This document shows, in pieces, positions 41,219 to 49,912 of a stretch of DNA of 62,118 nt. Made by a program: the position numbers and the translations under genes. Within the stretch, counting starts at the first letter, position 1. Each line of letters begins with the position of its first letter. Below the pieces are notes generated by a model that saw only the letters and a program-made list of their open reading frames with translations, searched no databases and was not told the origin of the DNA. The DNA comes from UBA8190 sp003453695 (lineage in GTDB: Bacteria > Actinomycetota > Acidimicrobiia > Acidimicrobiales > UBA8190), in NCBI GenBank assembly GCA_036796975.1, contig DAIRBY010000018.1:1-62118 (forward strand). The letters are read 5' to 3'.

Positions 41219-42505
41219 ATGGCCGATCTGATGACGACCCCGGAGCGCAGCTCCACCCTCGGCCGGCGCTACCGGCTCGTGCGAGGCCAGACCGAGTACC
41301 TGGCGACGCCACTGTCGGCTGAGGACCAGACCGTGCAGTCGATGCCGGACGTGAGCCCCACCAAGTGGCACCGGGCCCACACGTCGTGGTTCTTCGAGAC
41401 CTTCCTTCTCGAGCCGGGCTCGTCCGGTTACCGCGTCTATGAGCCGGCCTTCGGCTACCTGTTCAACTCGTACTACGAGGCCGTGGGCGCCCGGCACCCC
41501 CGCCCGGCTCGGGGCGTCATCTCGCGGCCCGGAATCGGCGAGATCGCCGCCTACCGCGACTACGTCGACACCGCCATGGGGCGGTTCCTCGAAGCGGTGC
41601 CGGGCCCGGAGCTGCAGTGGCTGGTGGAGCTGGGCCTCCATCACGAGCAGCAGCACCAGGAGCTCATCCTCATGGACGCCAAGCACGTGCTGTCGTGCAA
41701 CCCGATGAAGCCGCGCTATCGCCCCCTTCCCGCCGGGTCGACGACGTCGGCGGCCACACGGCGAGACGGAGGTGCCCAGTGGCTCGAGCACGAAGGCGGC
41801 CTGGCCGACATCGGCCACGGCGCCGGGGGTTTCGCCTTCGACAACGAGTCGCCTCGGCACAGCGTGGCCCTCGAGCCCTATGCCGTGCAGGCCGACCTGG
41901 TCACATGCGGGGAGTGGGCCGACTTCATCGCCGACGGCGGGTACCAACGTCCCGAGCTGTGGCTGTCCGACGGGTGGGCAACCGTGCTCGCCGAAGAGTG
42001 GGAAGCGCCGTTGTACTGGTCGAGCGGTCCCGTGGGCTGGGAGGTGTTCACCCTGCACGGGCCGAAGCCCCTCGACCCGGACGAACCTGTGGTGCACGTG
42101 AGCTACTACGAGGCCGACGCCTTCGCCCGGTGGGCCGAGGCGCGACTGCCCACCGAGGCGGAGTGGGAGGCGCTGTGCGTCGACGGCGGCGGAGGCCAGG
42201 GTGCAGAGGGGCGCTTCCTCCAGCCCGGCGACAGCGGCGCCGTGCTCCATCCGGTGGCCGGTCGCAGCGGGCTCATCGGCGAGGTGTGGCAATGGACGTC
42301 GAGTGCCTACAGCCCCTACCCCGGATTCCACCCCGCTCCCGGAGCGGTGGGCGAGTACAACGGCAAGTTCATGGTGAACCAGATGGTGCTCCGGGGCGGA
42401 TGCTGCGTTACCCCGGCCGACCACATGCGACCCACGTACCGCAACTTCTTCCCCCCGGCCGCACGGTGGGCCTTCAGCGGCCTGCGCCTGGCTCGCGACA
42501 CCTGA
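41219..42505 (+). CDS. egtB: Hercynine oxygenase / sulfoxide synthase EgtB
   Basis: This 428-residue non-haem iron enzyme couples hercynine to a thiol in ergothioneine synthesis. It has an N-terminal DinB-like domain and a C-terminal FGE-sulfatase domain. Iron ligands are visible as His51 (KWHRAHTSW), His142 and His146 (HHEQQHQEL). The C-terminal PTEAEWEAL, EVWQWTSSAYSPYPGF and RPTYRNFFPP motifs are intact. ATG 41219 has GGGAGAG close upstream; an in-frame GTG at 41198 is less likely. egtD follows 10 bp downstream. Whether it uses gamma-glutamylcysteine or cysteine cannot be seen. Confidence 0.93.
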   Translation: MADLMTTPERSSTLGRRYRLVRGQTEYLATPLSAEDQTVQSMPDVSPTKWHRAHTSWFFETFLLEPGSSGYRVYEPAFGYLFNSYYEAVGARHPRPARGVISRPGIGEIAAYRDYVDTAMGRFLEAVPGPELQWLVELGLHHEQQHQELILMDAKHVLSCNPMKPRYRPLPAGSTTSAATRRDGGAQWLEHEGGLADIGHGAGGFAFDNESPRHSVALEPYAVQADLVTCGEWADFIADGGYQRPELWLSDGWATVLAEEWEAPLYWSSGPVGWEVFTLHGPKPLDPDEPVVHVSYYEADAFARWAEARLPTEAEWEALCVDGGGGQGAEGRFLQPGDSGAVLHPVAGRSGLIGEVWQWTSSAYSPYPGFHPAPGAVGEYNGKFMVNQMVLRGGCCVTPADHMRPTYRNFFPPAARWAFSGLRLARDT

Positions 42506-42515
42506 GCACATCGAA

Positions 42516-43496
42516 ATGGGGCGGGCTCGCACACCAACCATCGACGTCCACGTCACCGAAGAGGACCTGCGCCGAGCGATGCGGCAGGACGTGGAGGCCG
42601 GGCTCGGAGCCGATCCCAAATGGCTGTCGCCGGTGTGGTTCTACGACGACCGGGGCAGCGAGCTGTTCGACGCCATCACCCGGCTCCCCGAGTACTACCT
42701 GACCCGGGCCGAGCGGCGCCTGCTCGAGCGGCACGCCGACGACATCGCCTCGCTGTCGGGCGCTGACAGCCTGGTGGAGCTGGGGGCGGGAACGTGTGAC
42801 AAGTCGCGGGTGCTCCTCGACGCCTTCGCCCGGGCCGGCACACTGGATCGCTACATCCCCCTCGACGTGTCCGACGGGACGCTCGTGTCGGCCGCCGCTC
42901 GTCTGGCCGAGGAGTACCCGACACTGTCGGTGCACGCCGTGGTGGGGGACTTCCACCGGCATCTCGATCGCATCCCCCACGGAGGCAGGCGACTCGTGGC
43001 CTTCCTGGGCAGCACCATCGGCAATCTGGTCCCCGAGGAACGCCGCCGCTTTCTGTTCGACCTCGACTGTGTTCTCGACAGCGGTGACTCGCTTCTCATC
43101 GGGACCGATCTGGTCAAGGACAGTGGGCGCCTGCTCGCCGCCTACGACGACGCCGCCGGGGTGACCGCTGACTTCAACCGCAACGTGCTGCGCGTGCTCA
43201 ACCGCGAGCTCGACGCCAACTTCGACCCCGAAGCCTTCGTCCACGTCGTGCGCTGGGACGCCGAGGCCGGCCACATGGAGATGCGCCTGCGCTCCACAGC
43301 CGACCAGGTGGTGAAGATCGGGGTGCTCGGCATGGAGGCGGCCTTCGGAGCCGGCGAAGAGCTGCGCACCGAGATCAGTGCCAAGTTCACGGTTGCCCAG
43401 GTGGAGGAGGAGCTGTTCGCCGCCGGCTTCGTGGTCCGGGCCATGTGGGAGGACCCGGAGGGATTCCTCCTCACCCTGGCCTCGCCCTACTGCTGA
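42516..43496 (+). CDS. egtD: L-histidine N-alpha-methyltransferase EgtD
   Basis: A 326-residue SAM enzyme that trimethylates histidine to hercynine, the first step to ergothioneine. The SAM site appears as LVELGAGTCDKSRVLLDAF, and YIPLDVSDGTL, FLGSTIGNL and the DLVKDSGRLLAAYDDAAGVTA region match EgtD. Paired with egtB in the order B-D, with no egtA, egtC or egtE alongside. The ATG (MGRARTPT) follows egtB by 10 bp, so the two are cotranscribed; egtB's product would use the hercynine made here. Confidence 0.94.
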   Translation: MGRARTPTIDVHVTEEDLRRAMRQDVEAGLGADPKWLSPVWFYDDRGSELFDAITRLPEYYLTRAERRLLERHADDIASLSGADSLVELGAGTCDKSRVLLDAFARAGTLDRYIPLDVSDGTLVSAAARLAEEYPTLSVHAVVGDFHRHLDRIPHGGRRLVAFLGSTIGNLVPEERRRFLFDLDCVLDSGDSLLIGTDLVKDSGRLLAAYDDAAGVTADFNRNVLRVLNRELDANFDPEAFVHVVRWDAEAGHMEMRLRSTADQVVKIGVLGMEAAFGAGEELRTEISAKFTVAQVEEELFAAGFVVRAMWEDPEGFLLTLASPYC

Positions 43497-43514
43497 CCGG
43501 TGGATCTCCCCGAC

Positions 43515-44873
43515 TCACTGGCGCAGGGCGTCGAGGGCGGGTTCGACGGCGCGGTGAAAGGTCGGGTAGGCGAAGATCATCCGGCGCAGCTCGTGCGTGG
43601 GGATGCGGGCGTGCACCGCCAGGGCGAGCATGCTCAACACCTCGCCGCCGCTGGGCCCGGCCGACGTCGCACCCACGAGGACTCCCCGCTCGGCGTCCTC
43701 GACGAGCTTGATGAACCCCTCGTTGCCCGGCCCGTGGATCCAGCCCCGGGCCGAGTCGGGGAGCGGCGACAGGGCGGTGCGCACGGTGACCCCGGCCGCA
43801 TGCGCCTGCTCCTCGGTCATGCCCACCGAGCCGATCTCGGGGTCGGTGAAGGTCACCCGGGGAACGGCGTGGTACTCGGCGCCGGTGCCGGCTCGCCCCA
43901 GGATGTCGTCCACGGCGATGGTGGCCTCGTACATGGACATGTGCGTGAAGGCGCCATGGCCGGTCACGTCGCCGATGGCCCACACCCCGTCGGTGACGCG
44001 CATGTACTCGTCGGTGGGCAGGGATCGGCCGCCTTCGTCCACCCCGATGGTGGCAGCGCCGAGGGCGGCCAGATGGGGCCGGCGCCCGGTGGCGACGAGA
44101 AGGCGTTCGCCCCTCACGGGCCCGGGCCCCTCCAGGTCCAGCACGACCTGTTCATCGTCTTTGTGAGCGGAGATGATCTTGGCGTCGGTGTGGACGGCGA
44201 TGTGCTCGGCGGCGAACACCTTGGACAGGAGGTCGCTCGCCTCGGGCTCCTCGAGCGGGACGAGGCGCGGCGCCGCCTCCACCACCGACACCTGCACCCC
44301 GAAACGGGCGAACACCTGGGCCAGCTCCACGGCGATGGCGCCCCCGCCCAGCACGACCAGTGAGCGGGGCAGCCGGTCGGCCTCGATGGCCTGGCGGTTG
44401 GTCCAGTAGGCGGTCTCGTCCAGGCCCGGCACCCGCGGGGACCACGGCACGGTGCCGATGTTGACGAGGATGGCGCGTCGGGCCTCGATGCGCTCGTCTC
44501 CGACGACCACGGCCTGGGGCCCGTCGAGCCGTCCCCGGCCCCGCACCAGGCGGGCGCCCCGGTTCTGCAGACGCTCGGCGGCGACGCGGTCGTCCCAGTC
44601 GCTCGTCATCTCCCGCACCCGCCTCGCCACCGGCGCCCAGTCGGGCCGCACCGTCGCCGAGCCGGCCATGCCGTTCACCCGGCGGGCTTCGGCCAGAAGA
44701 TTGCCGGCACGAATCATGGTCTTGGACGGCACGCACCCCCAGTAGGGGCACTCACCGCCGACCAGGCGGTCGTCCACGCCCACCACCTCCAGGCCCGCCT
44801 CGGCCAGGCGCCCGGCGGCGTCCTCGCCCCCCGGACCCAGCCCGATCACGATCACGTCAGTGCTGGTGGTCAC
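43515..44873 (-). CDS. FAD-dependent disulfide oxidoreductase (mycothione/dihydrolipoamide reductase-like)
   Basis: The 452-residue flavoprotein has an FAD-binding VIGLGPGGEDAAGRLAEAG start, the redox pair Cys42-x4-Cys47 in GGECPYWGCVPSK, an NAD(P)-binding VVLGGGAIAVELAQVFARFG segment, and the dimer domain VTFTDPEIGSVG. The usual C-terminal HAHPT is replaced by FAYPTFHRAVEPAL, where the catalytic His-x4-Glu pair would be His-x3-Glu (HRAVE), as in mercuric-reductase-like or other divergent members. Substrate is unsure: mycothione, lipoamide or another disulfide. GTG 44873 has AAAGGAG upstream. It converges on egtD. Confidence 0.85.
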   Translation of the reverse strand: MTTSTDVIVIGLGPGGEDAAGRLAEAGLEVVGVDDRLVGGECPYWGCVPSKTMIRAGNLLAEARRVNGMAGSATVRPDWAPVARRVREMTSDWDDRVAAERLQNRGARLVRGRGRLDGPQAVVVGDERIEARRAILVNIGTVPWSPRVPGLDETAYWTNRQAIEADRLPRSLVVLGGGAIAVELAQVFARFGVQVSVVEAAPRLVPLEEPEASDLLSKVFAAEHIAVHTDAKIISAHKDDEQVVLDLEGPGPVRGERLLVATGRRPHLAALGAATIGVDEGGRSLPTDEYMRVTDGVWAIGDVTGHGAFTHMSMYEATIAVDDILGRAGTGAEYHAVPRVTFTDPEIGSVGMTEEQAHAAGVTVRTALSPLPDSARGWIHGPGNEGFIKLVEDAERGVLVGATSAGPSGGEVLSMLALAVHARIPTHELRRMIFAYPTFHRAVEPALDALRQ

Positions 44874-45081
44874 GGTTGATTCGCTCCTTTCTCGGCGGGC
44901 GGTGGGTGGCACGGGTCCGGGCGGTTGCCGCACGCCCCGGTGCGGTCCGCCGCTTCGATCTCACTGCGGCGGGGTATGGAAATTCGCAGGTCGAGGCATC
45001 TGTGAAGTGAAACCCGAAAGCCAAGAGCCATTGAGCGATGGCCCCCAGTCGACTTCGCCGCGAGCACCCCCCCAGTGCCAC

Positions 45082-45465
45082 ATGCGGCTCGACCGCAGCG
45101 CGTCGAGCGTGGCGCGGGCCCGTTCTGCCGCCCGCTCCTATCTGGCCCGCAACGACCGGCGCTTCACGGAGGTCGACAGTGCCGTCCTCGTCGTGAGCGA
45201 GCTGGTGTCCAACGCCGTGCAGCACGCCACGGAGCGGGACGACATCGAGCTGATCATGGACGTGCGAGAAGGCTGTCTCCACGTGGAGGTGCTCGACGGC
45301 GACCCGCGCCCTCCCAAGGAGGAGGCGCCCGACCGCTTGGACGAGAGTGGGCGGGGCCTGCGCATCGTCGACCGCTTGAGCGACAGGTGGGGATGGGAGC
45401 CGGTGACGGGCAACGGCAAGCGGGTGTGGTGCGAGCTCGAGCGCTCGGCCCACTGGCGGCGCTGA
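45082..45465 (+). CDS. RsbW-like ATP-binding protein (HATPase, anti-sigma kinase family)
   Basis: About 127 residues with the GHKL ATPase boxes: N-box LVVSELVSNAVQHA, then the D-box region EVLDGDPRPP and G-box DESGRGLRIVDRLSDRWG. This is the short single-domain type common in actinobacteria that phosphorylates STAS antagonists or binds sigma factors. ATG 45082 is used; an in-frame GTG at 45007 would add 25 residues. No sigma factor or STAS gene is adjacent. It is divergent from the flavoprotein gene across 208 bp. Confidence 0.8.
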   Translation: MRLDRSASSVARARSAARSYLARNDRRFTEVDSAVLVVSELVSNAVQHATERDDIELIMDVREGCLHVEVLDGDPRPPKEEAPDRLDESGRGLRIVDRLSDRWGWEPVTGNGKRVWCELERSAHWRR

Positions 45466-45503
45466 GAGAGCGCGGCCGTCACCCCGGACCATCGGGCGCC
45501 CGA

Positions 45504-46388
45504 TCAGAGCAGCTCTTGTAGAGCCGACAGGGTCCGCTCGCGGTCCGTGAAGGTCACGGCGGCAAAGTCGGTGACGCCGTGGCCCGCCAGCTCGGCGATC
45601 TGCGCCTTGACGGTGGCGGCGTCACCGGCGATGACCACGTCCCCTGGGCCCTCGGCGCCTTCTCGGTCGAGGACGGCGCGGTAGGCGGGCAGCCCGCCGT
45701 AGATGGCGAAGATCTCGCCGGCGCGCGCCCGGGCCTGGGCGACGTCGTCGGTGACGGCCACGGGAAGGGCCATGACCACACGGGGCTCGGGCCTCCCGGC
45801 ATCGGCGGCGGCGGCGCGGATGGACGGGACCACGTGGGTGGCGACCGTCTTGGGCCCGGTCATCCACGTCACGGTGCCGTCAGCCACCGACCCCGCCAGC
45901 CGCAGCATGCGTGGTGCCAACGCCGACAGGAGCACGGGGACGCCGAGCGCTTTGTCGGGGTCGAGGGTGACGTGGGCGGTGACCTGGCTGCCGGCGTAGG
46001 ACACCTTTCCCTCGCGGAGCAGCGGCAGGAGCGCCTGAAGGTACTCCCCGGTGAAGGAGGCGGGCCGTGAGTAGTCGAGGCCGTGGAGGGCCTCGACTAC
46101 CACCTGGTGCGAAGGGCCGATGCCCAGGGTGAGGCGGCCGCCCACGGCGGCGTTGGTGGTCAGCGCCTGCATGGCGAGGGCGATCGGGTGGCGGGGGTAG
46201 ATGGGGACGACCCCGGTGCCCCATTCGAGGCCGGAAACCTCGCGGCCGGCCACGGCAAAGGCGGTCAGGGTGTCGAGACCGAAGATCTGGCCCGACCACA
46301 CCGAGGGGAACCCCGCCTCCTTGGCCTGCCGGGCGTTGTCGACGAAGTCCTCGAGCCGGTTGCCTCCGATCCACAGGCCGATGCGCAT
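45504..46388 (-). CDS. LLM-class F420-dependent oxidoreductase
   Basis: A 294-residue luciferase-like TIM-barrel protein. IGLWIGGNRLEDFVDNARQAKEAGFPSVWSGQ and LTLGIGPSHQ match the F420-dependent LLM group, as does the GTGVVPIYPRHPIALAMQA segment. These enzymes use reduced F420 to reduce or oxidise various compounds; the substrate is unknown. Its ATG at 46388 is not preceded by a strong Shine-Dalgarno. A second, unrelated-looking LLM enzyme lies at 51963. Confidence 0.88.
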   Translation of the reverse strand: MRIGLWIGGNRLEDFVDNARQAKEAGFPSVWSGQIFGLDTLTAFAVAGREVSGLEWGTGVVPIYPRHPIALAMQALTTNAAVGGRLTLGIGPSHQVVVEALHGLDYSRPASFTGEYLQALLPLLREGKVSYAGSQVTAHVTLDPDKALGVPVLLSALAPRMLRLAGSVADGTVTWMTGPKTVATHVVPSIRAAAADAGRPEPRVVMALPVAVTDDVAQARARAGEIFAIYGGLPAYRAVLDREGAEGPGDVVIAGDAATVKAQIAELAGHGVTDFAAVTFTDRERTLSALQELL

Positions 46389-46591
46389 GGTGGGACTGTA
46401 CGTGCCTGCGACCCGCCGGCGCGATACCCAGGTGCACGCCGGCCTGTGGGGGGCGGGCGGATCACGCGGCAGGCGATCCCGCCGCCGAACCCGACCAACC
46501 CGACGAGCTCGACGAACCCGACGTCGACCCGCTGAGCGTCGCCGGACGGCCGGCGTCGCCGGGCCTCGGCATTTGGTGCGAGCATTGGCCG

Positions 46592-47299
46592 GTGGCGGGT
46601 GGCGTCCGGCTGGCGACCGTCGTCTTGGCCGGCCTCGGTGGGTTCTCCCTTCCGTCGTGCGCCTCGAGCCCGGCGGCCTCCTTCTCCGGCGACGGGGTCG
46701 CGTCCGGGGGACATCCCGCTCACCGGGCCGCCACCACCACGACGAGCTCGACGTCGACCACGGTCGATCCCGGCGCCCTCCCCCAGACCGACGAGTTACC
46801 CACCTCCGCCACGCCGCAGTTCGCCCAGGAGATGGCCGCCTTGTGGCAGGGAGTCGTGCAGGACTCGGTACCGGCGGCGATGCCGTCGTTCTTCCCCGAG
46901 CAGGCCTACGTGCAGGTGAAGGCGATCGCCGATCCGGAGGCGGACTTCCAGAGTCGTCTCGTCGGCGAGTTCGGCCGCGACCTCGGAGCAGCCCATTCGC
47001 TGCTCGGCGCCAGGCCCTCGTCGGCCTCGTTGGTGAGCGTGAACGTGCCGAGCCAATTCGCCCACTGGGTGCCGCCCGGCACCTGTTCCAACCGGGTCGG
47101 CTACTACGAGGTGCCCAACTCCCGGGTCGTCTACGAAGAGGACGGCGAGACCCGCTCCTTCGGCATCGCCTCGCTCATCTCCTGGCGGGGAGTCTGGTAC
47201 GTCGTCCATCTGGGGGCGGTGGTGCGGGCGAGCCAGAGCGGCGAAGTCGACGATCCCGAGCCCGGCCCGGGGACCTCGGCACCCAGCTCGACCTGCTGA
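46592..47299 (+). CDS. Putative lipoprotein of unknown function
   Basis: A 235-residue exported protein. The N-terminal ATVVLAGLGGFSLPSCAS contains a lipobox-like LPSC at about residues 20-23, followed by a Thr/Ser-rich linker (TTTTSSTSTTV). The globular part includes SFFPEQAYVQVKAIADPEADF and a pair of cysteines is seen in GTCSNRVGYYE and at the end. I recognise no family. The GTG start at 46592 is the best fit to the signal peptide. It is divergent from the LLM gene and convergent with the SDR. Confidence 0.65.
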   Translation: MAGGVRLATVVLAGLGGFSLPSCASSPAASFSGDGVASGGHPAHRAATTTTSSTSTTVDPGALPQTDELPTSATPQFAQEMAALWQGVVQDSVPAAMPSFFPEQAYVQVKAIADPEADFQSRLVGEFGRDLGAAHSLLGARPSSASLVSVNVPSQFAHWVPPGTCSNRVGYYEVPNSRVVYEEDGETRSFGIASLISWRGVWYVVHLGAVVRASQSGEVDDPEPGPGTSAPSSTC

Positions 47300-47331
47300 C
47301 CGGCGTCGCCCCGGCCTAGAGCAGGGTCGAG
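47287..47331. terminator. Hairpin between convergent lipoprotein and SDR genes
   Basis: CTCGACCTGCT (47287-47297) pairs with AGCAGGGTCGAG (47320-47331) with a single bulged base. The stem overlaps the ends of both genes and may stop transcription from both sides. There is no T-run, so this is a structural inference. Confidence 0.35.
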
Positions 47332-48086
47332 AGCCCGCCGTCTACGGCGACCACCTGACCCGTCACGTAGCCGGCCTCACCGGAGAGGAGGAAGACCACC
47401 ACGTTGGCGACCTCCTCTGGCGTGCCTTGGCGGCCGAGCGGCACAGGCGTCTGCGCCCGACCAGGCCGGCCCGCCGTCGCCAGCCGGCCCAGTGGGGTGT
47501 CGATCAGGCCGGGGGCGACGACGTTGATGCGGCCGCGGCGCCGTGCCGCCTCCCGGGCGGCGTGGCGCATGAGCCCGATCTGTGCCGCCTTGGAGGTGTC
47601 GTAGGAAGGAATGCCCGAGCCGGGACGGAGCCCGGCCACCGAGGAGATGAGAACAGCGGCGAAACCCTCGTCCATGACGGGGAGGGCCGCTTGGAGGACC
47701 AGGAAGTGGGCGCGCACATTGACCGCCATGACCTCGTCCCAATCGGCAGCCGAGGTGTGCTCGAGCCCCCGCCCCTTGCCGATGCCGACGTTCAGCACGA
47801 GGGCGTCGAGCCCGCCCAGCACGTCAACGGCCCAGCGGACCGACTCGGCGCAGGCATCGGTGTCGGCGGCGTCGGCGGCGAGGGCGAACCCCGGCCTGCC
47901 CGTGGCCCGCACCAGCTCGGCGGTGGTCTCGGCGGCTTCGAGGTTGACGTCGGTGACCGCCACGGCTGCTCCCTGCCCGGCAGCGGTCACGGCGACCGCC
48001 CGCCCGTTTCCCATGGGAGCCTCCGGGTCGTCACTGGGGCGGGTGCCCCCGCCCACCACCAGCAGCCGCCGGCCTTCGAGCCTCAC
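47316..48086 (-). CDS. Short-chain dehydrogenase/reductase
   Basis: A 256-residue SDR. Catalytic residues are the serine in VLISSVAGL and the Tyr/Lys pair in SYDTSKAAQIG; NVG in LVLNVGIGKG and the C-terminal YVTGQVVAVDGGLS are typical. The dinucleotide loop is unusual: instead of GxxxGxG directly after the first strand, GGGTRPSDDPEAPMGNGRAVA carries a longer insertion. GTG 48086 overlaps the upstream CocE-like gene's stop (GTGA), so the two genes are coupled. Substrate unknown. Confidence 0.88.
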   Translation of the reverse strand: MRLEGRRLLVVGGGTRPSDDPEAPMGNGRAVAVTAAGQGAAVAVTDVNLEAAETTAELVRATGRPGFALAADAADTDACAESVRWAVDVLGGLDALVLNVGIGKGRGLEHTSAADWDEVMAVNVRAHFLVLQAALPVMDEGFAAVLISSVAGLRPGSGIPSYDTSKAAQIGLMRHAAREAARRRGRINVVAPGLIDTPLGRLATAGRPGRAQTPVPLGRQGTPEEVANVVVFLLSGEAGYVTGQVVAVDGGLSTLL

Positions 48087-49858
48087 TGGCCGAGGGCGGT
48101 GCTGAGACTGGTGCCGACGGTGGGGAACACCACGTGCGACAGGGTGATGCCTCCGAGCGCCACGGTGTTGAGCCCCGGCGGGGACCCTTGCATGTCGCCC
48201 GGTGTGCCCAGGATGTAGAGCCGGATCCGGTGCCCGACGGCGAAGTGGTTGCCGATCGGGAGCACCTCGACGTGGTACCGGCGCATGGTGCCCGGAAGCG
48301 CCGGGTTCTGGGAGTCGAATTGGTTGTAGGGATCGACGATCTCGCCGGCGGCATCCACCAGCGACTTGGACAGGTCGACGTTGGGATAGTCGGTGCGCAG
48401 CCAGCCCGTGGCCACCGGATAGGCGGTGCCGTCGGGCCACACGTCGGCCACGACCGCCGTCAGGTCGGTCACGGGCGCGGTCGACGAGGCGTACAGGTCG
48501 AGGCCCACCGGGCCCTCGGCGTTCACCGCCTGGCTGAGGGCAGGGGTCGAATAGGTGAGAGACGTCGGTCCCGACAGTTGCATGTCGGTGAGCTGGGGGA
48601 AGTAGTTGGCAGCCTGATCGACGCCGTCGCTCGACACGGCGGCCACCGAGTGGACGTCCGTCTCGGAGGCTACGGAGGGGACGAAGGGATAGGACTGGGT
48701 GGTTCCGGTGGCATCGGGCGAGAGGGCCAAGGTGCCGTCGTTGAGCGACTGGACCGAGCCGCTCTTGGCCGGCGACAGGTAGAGGTCGGTCCAGTTCGTG
48801 CCTGCCAACGGCCATCCCGTGCCGCTCACCGGGGTCACGTCGTCGGCCAGGAACTGCTCCCTGCTCCCGTTGGAGAGCAGGGCCTGGACCGTCGGCTGGG
48901 TGTCGACGCCGTTGGCTGCCCCCAGCAGGTAGTGGTCGAACCAGGCGCTGTACTGGGGGAAAGGTGAGACCCCGGCCGGGTTGCCGTCGTGGGCCCCCAT
49001 GAAGATGAGGTGGCTGCCGTCGCTCTCGGTGTCGAGGAAGGCGTGCACGGCGCCGCGTGCTTCGACGTCGTAGAAGCCGTCGTCGGCCAGCACGGGGATG
49101 TGGTTCGGGTCGCCCTGGAACGTCCGCTCGTTCCAGAAGGCGTCCTCGGTCATGTTGGCGCCCACCTGCACGGGCGTCGTGGCCAGCCCGCTCACCGAGG
49201 CGGGGATGGTGGCGGGCTCGGTGGTGGCCCGGGTGACGAGGTTCTCGATCCAGGGGGCGATGATCAACCCCTCGACGGCGAAGCCGACCACCGGACTGGG
49301 GACGCCACCGATGTAGAGCAGGTCCCGGTACAGGTCCACCGTGCCGGACATGAGCGAAGCGGCCTTGACGCAGGGGAGCGGGAGGTGCATCGAGTTGTAG
49401 ACGACGATGGCGCTGGCCGAGAAGCCGTAGAGGCCGATGGTCCCGTTGCTCCACGACTGGGCGCAGGCCCAGCCGAGGAAGTGGGACAGGTCCTGTTGGT
49501 CCTGGATACCGGTGGAGTCGAGGGAACCGGCGCTCAGGCCAGTGCCGCGCCACTGGAGCTCGAGGTAGTTGAAGGCGTCGCCCGACCAGTTGAGTGTGCT
49601 CACGTCGGGGGCGTAGGGACTGTCCTCCACGATGAGCGGACGCGGGCTCAGAGAGCCGAACCACCCCAGAGAGGCATGCAGCACCACGCCGTCGTAGCTC
49701 GAGAAGGAGAAGCTGTCGGTGTTGAAGGGGGCGGTGCTGGCAGCGGGGTGCGGCGCTCCGGCACCCAGGGTCACGAAGAGCAGGGACGTGAGCACCGTCA
49801 CCACGAGCAGGACCCTGCTCGCGAACCGCCGCACGAGCGTGAGCCTCTTCGCCGCCAT
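48083..49858 (-). CDS. Secreted CocE/NonD-type hydrolase (X-Pro dipeptidyl peptidase S15-like)
   Basis: The 591-residue protein has an N-terminal signal or anchor (RVLLVVTVLTSLLFVTLGAGA) and an alpha/beta hydrolase domain with a nucleophile-like Ser147 in GLYGFSASAIV, in place of the more usual GxSYxG. A late AHDGNP and a C-terminal jelly-roll (AVGHRIRLYILGTP) fit the S15/CocE layout. Such enzymes cleave esters, amides or N-terminal dipeptides outside the membrane. The target is unknown. It overlaps the SDR downstream by 4 bp. Confidence 0.8.
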   Translation of the reverse strand: MAAKRLTLVRRFASRVLLVVTVLTSLLFVTLGAGAPHPAASTAPFNTDSFSFSSYDGVVLHASLGWFGSLSPRPLIVEDSPYAPDVSTLNWSGDAFNYLELQWRGTGLSAGSLDSTGIQDQQDLSHFLGWACAQSWSNGTIGLYGFSASAIVVYNSMHLPLPCVKAASLMSGTVDLYRDLLYIGGVPSPVVGFAVEGLIIAPWIENLVTRATTEPATIPASVSGLATTPVQVGANMTEDAFWNERTFQGDPNHIPVLADDGFYDVEARGAVHAFLDTESDGSHLIFMGAHDGNPAGVSPFPQYSAWFDHYLLGAANGVDTQPTVQALLSNGSREQFLADDVTPVSGTGWPLAGTNWTDLYLSPAKSGSVQSLNDGTLALSPDATGTTQSYPFVPSVASETDVHSVAAVSSDGVDQAANYFPQLTDMQLSGPTSLTYSTPALSQAVNAEGPVGLDLYASSTAPVTDLTAVVADVWPDGTAYPVATGWLRTDYPNVDLSKSLVDAAGEIVDPYNQFDSQNPALPGTMRRYHVEVLPIGNHFAVGHRIRLYILGTPGDMQGSPPGLNTVALGGITLSHVVFPTVGTSLSTALGQ

Positions 49859-49912
49859 GCCGCCGTCCTCCTCGCTGTCGCCAGGCCGCCCCTGTGCGAC
49901 GCGGAGTGCAGC

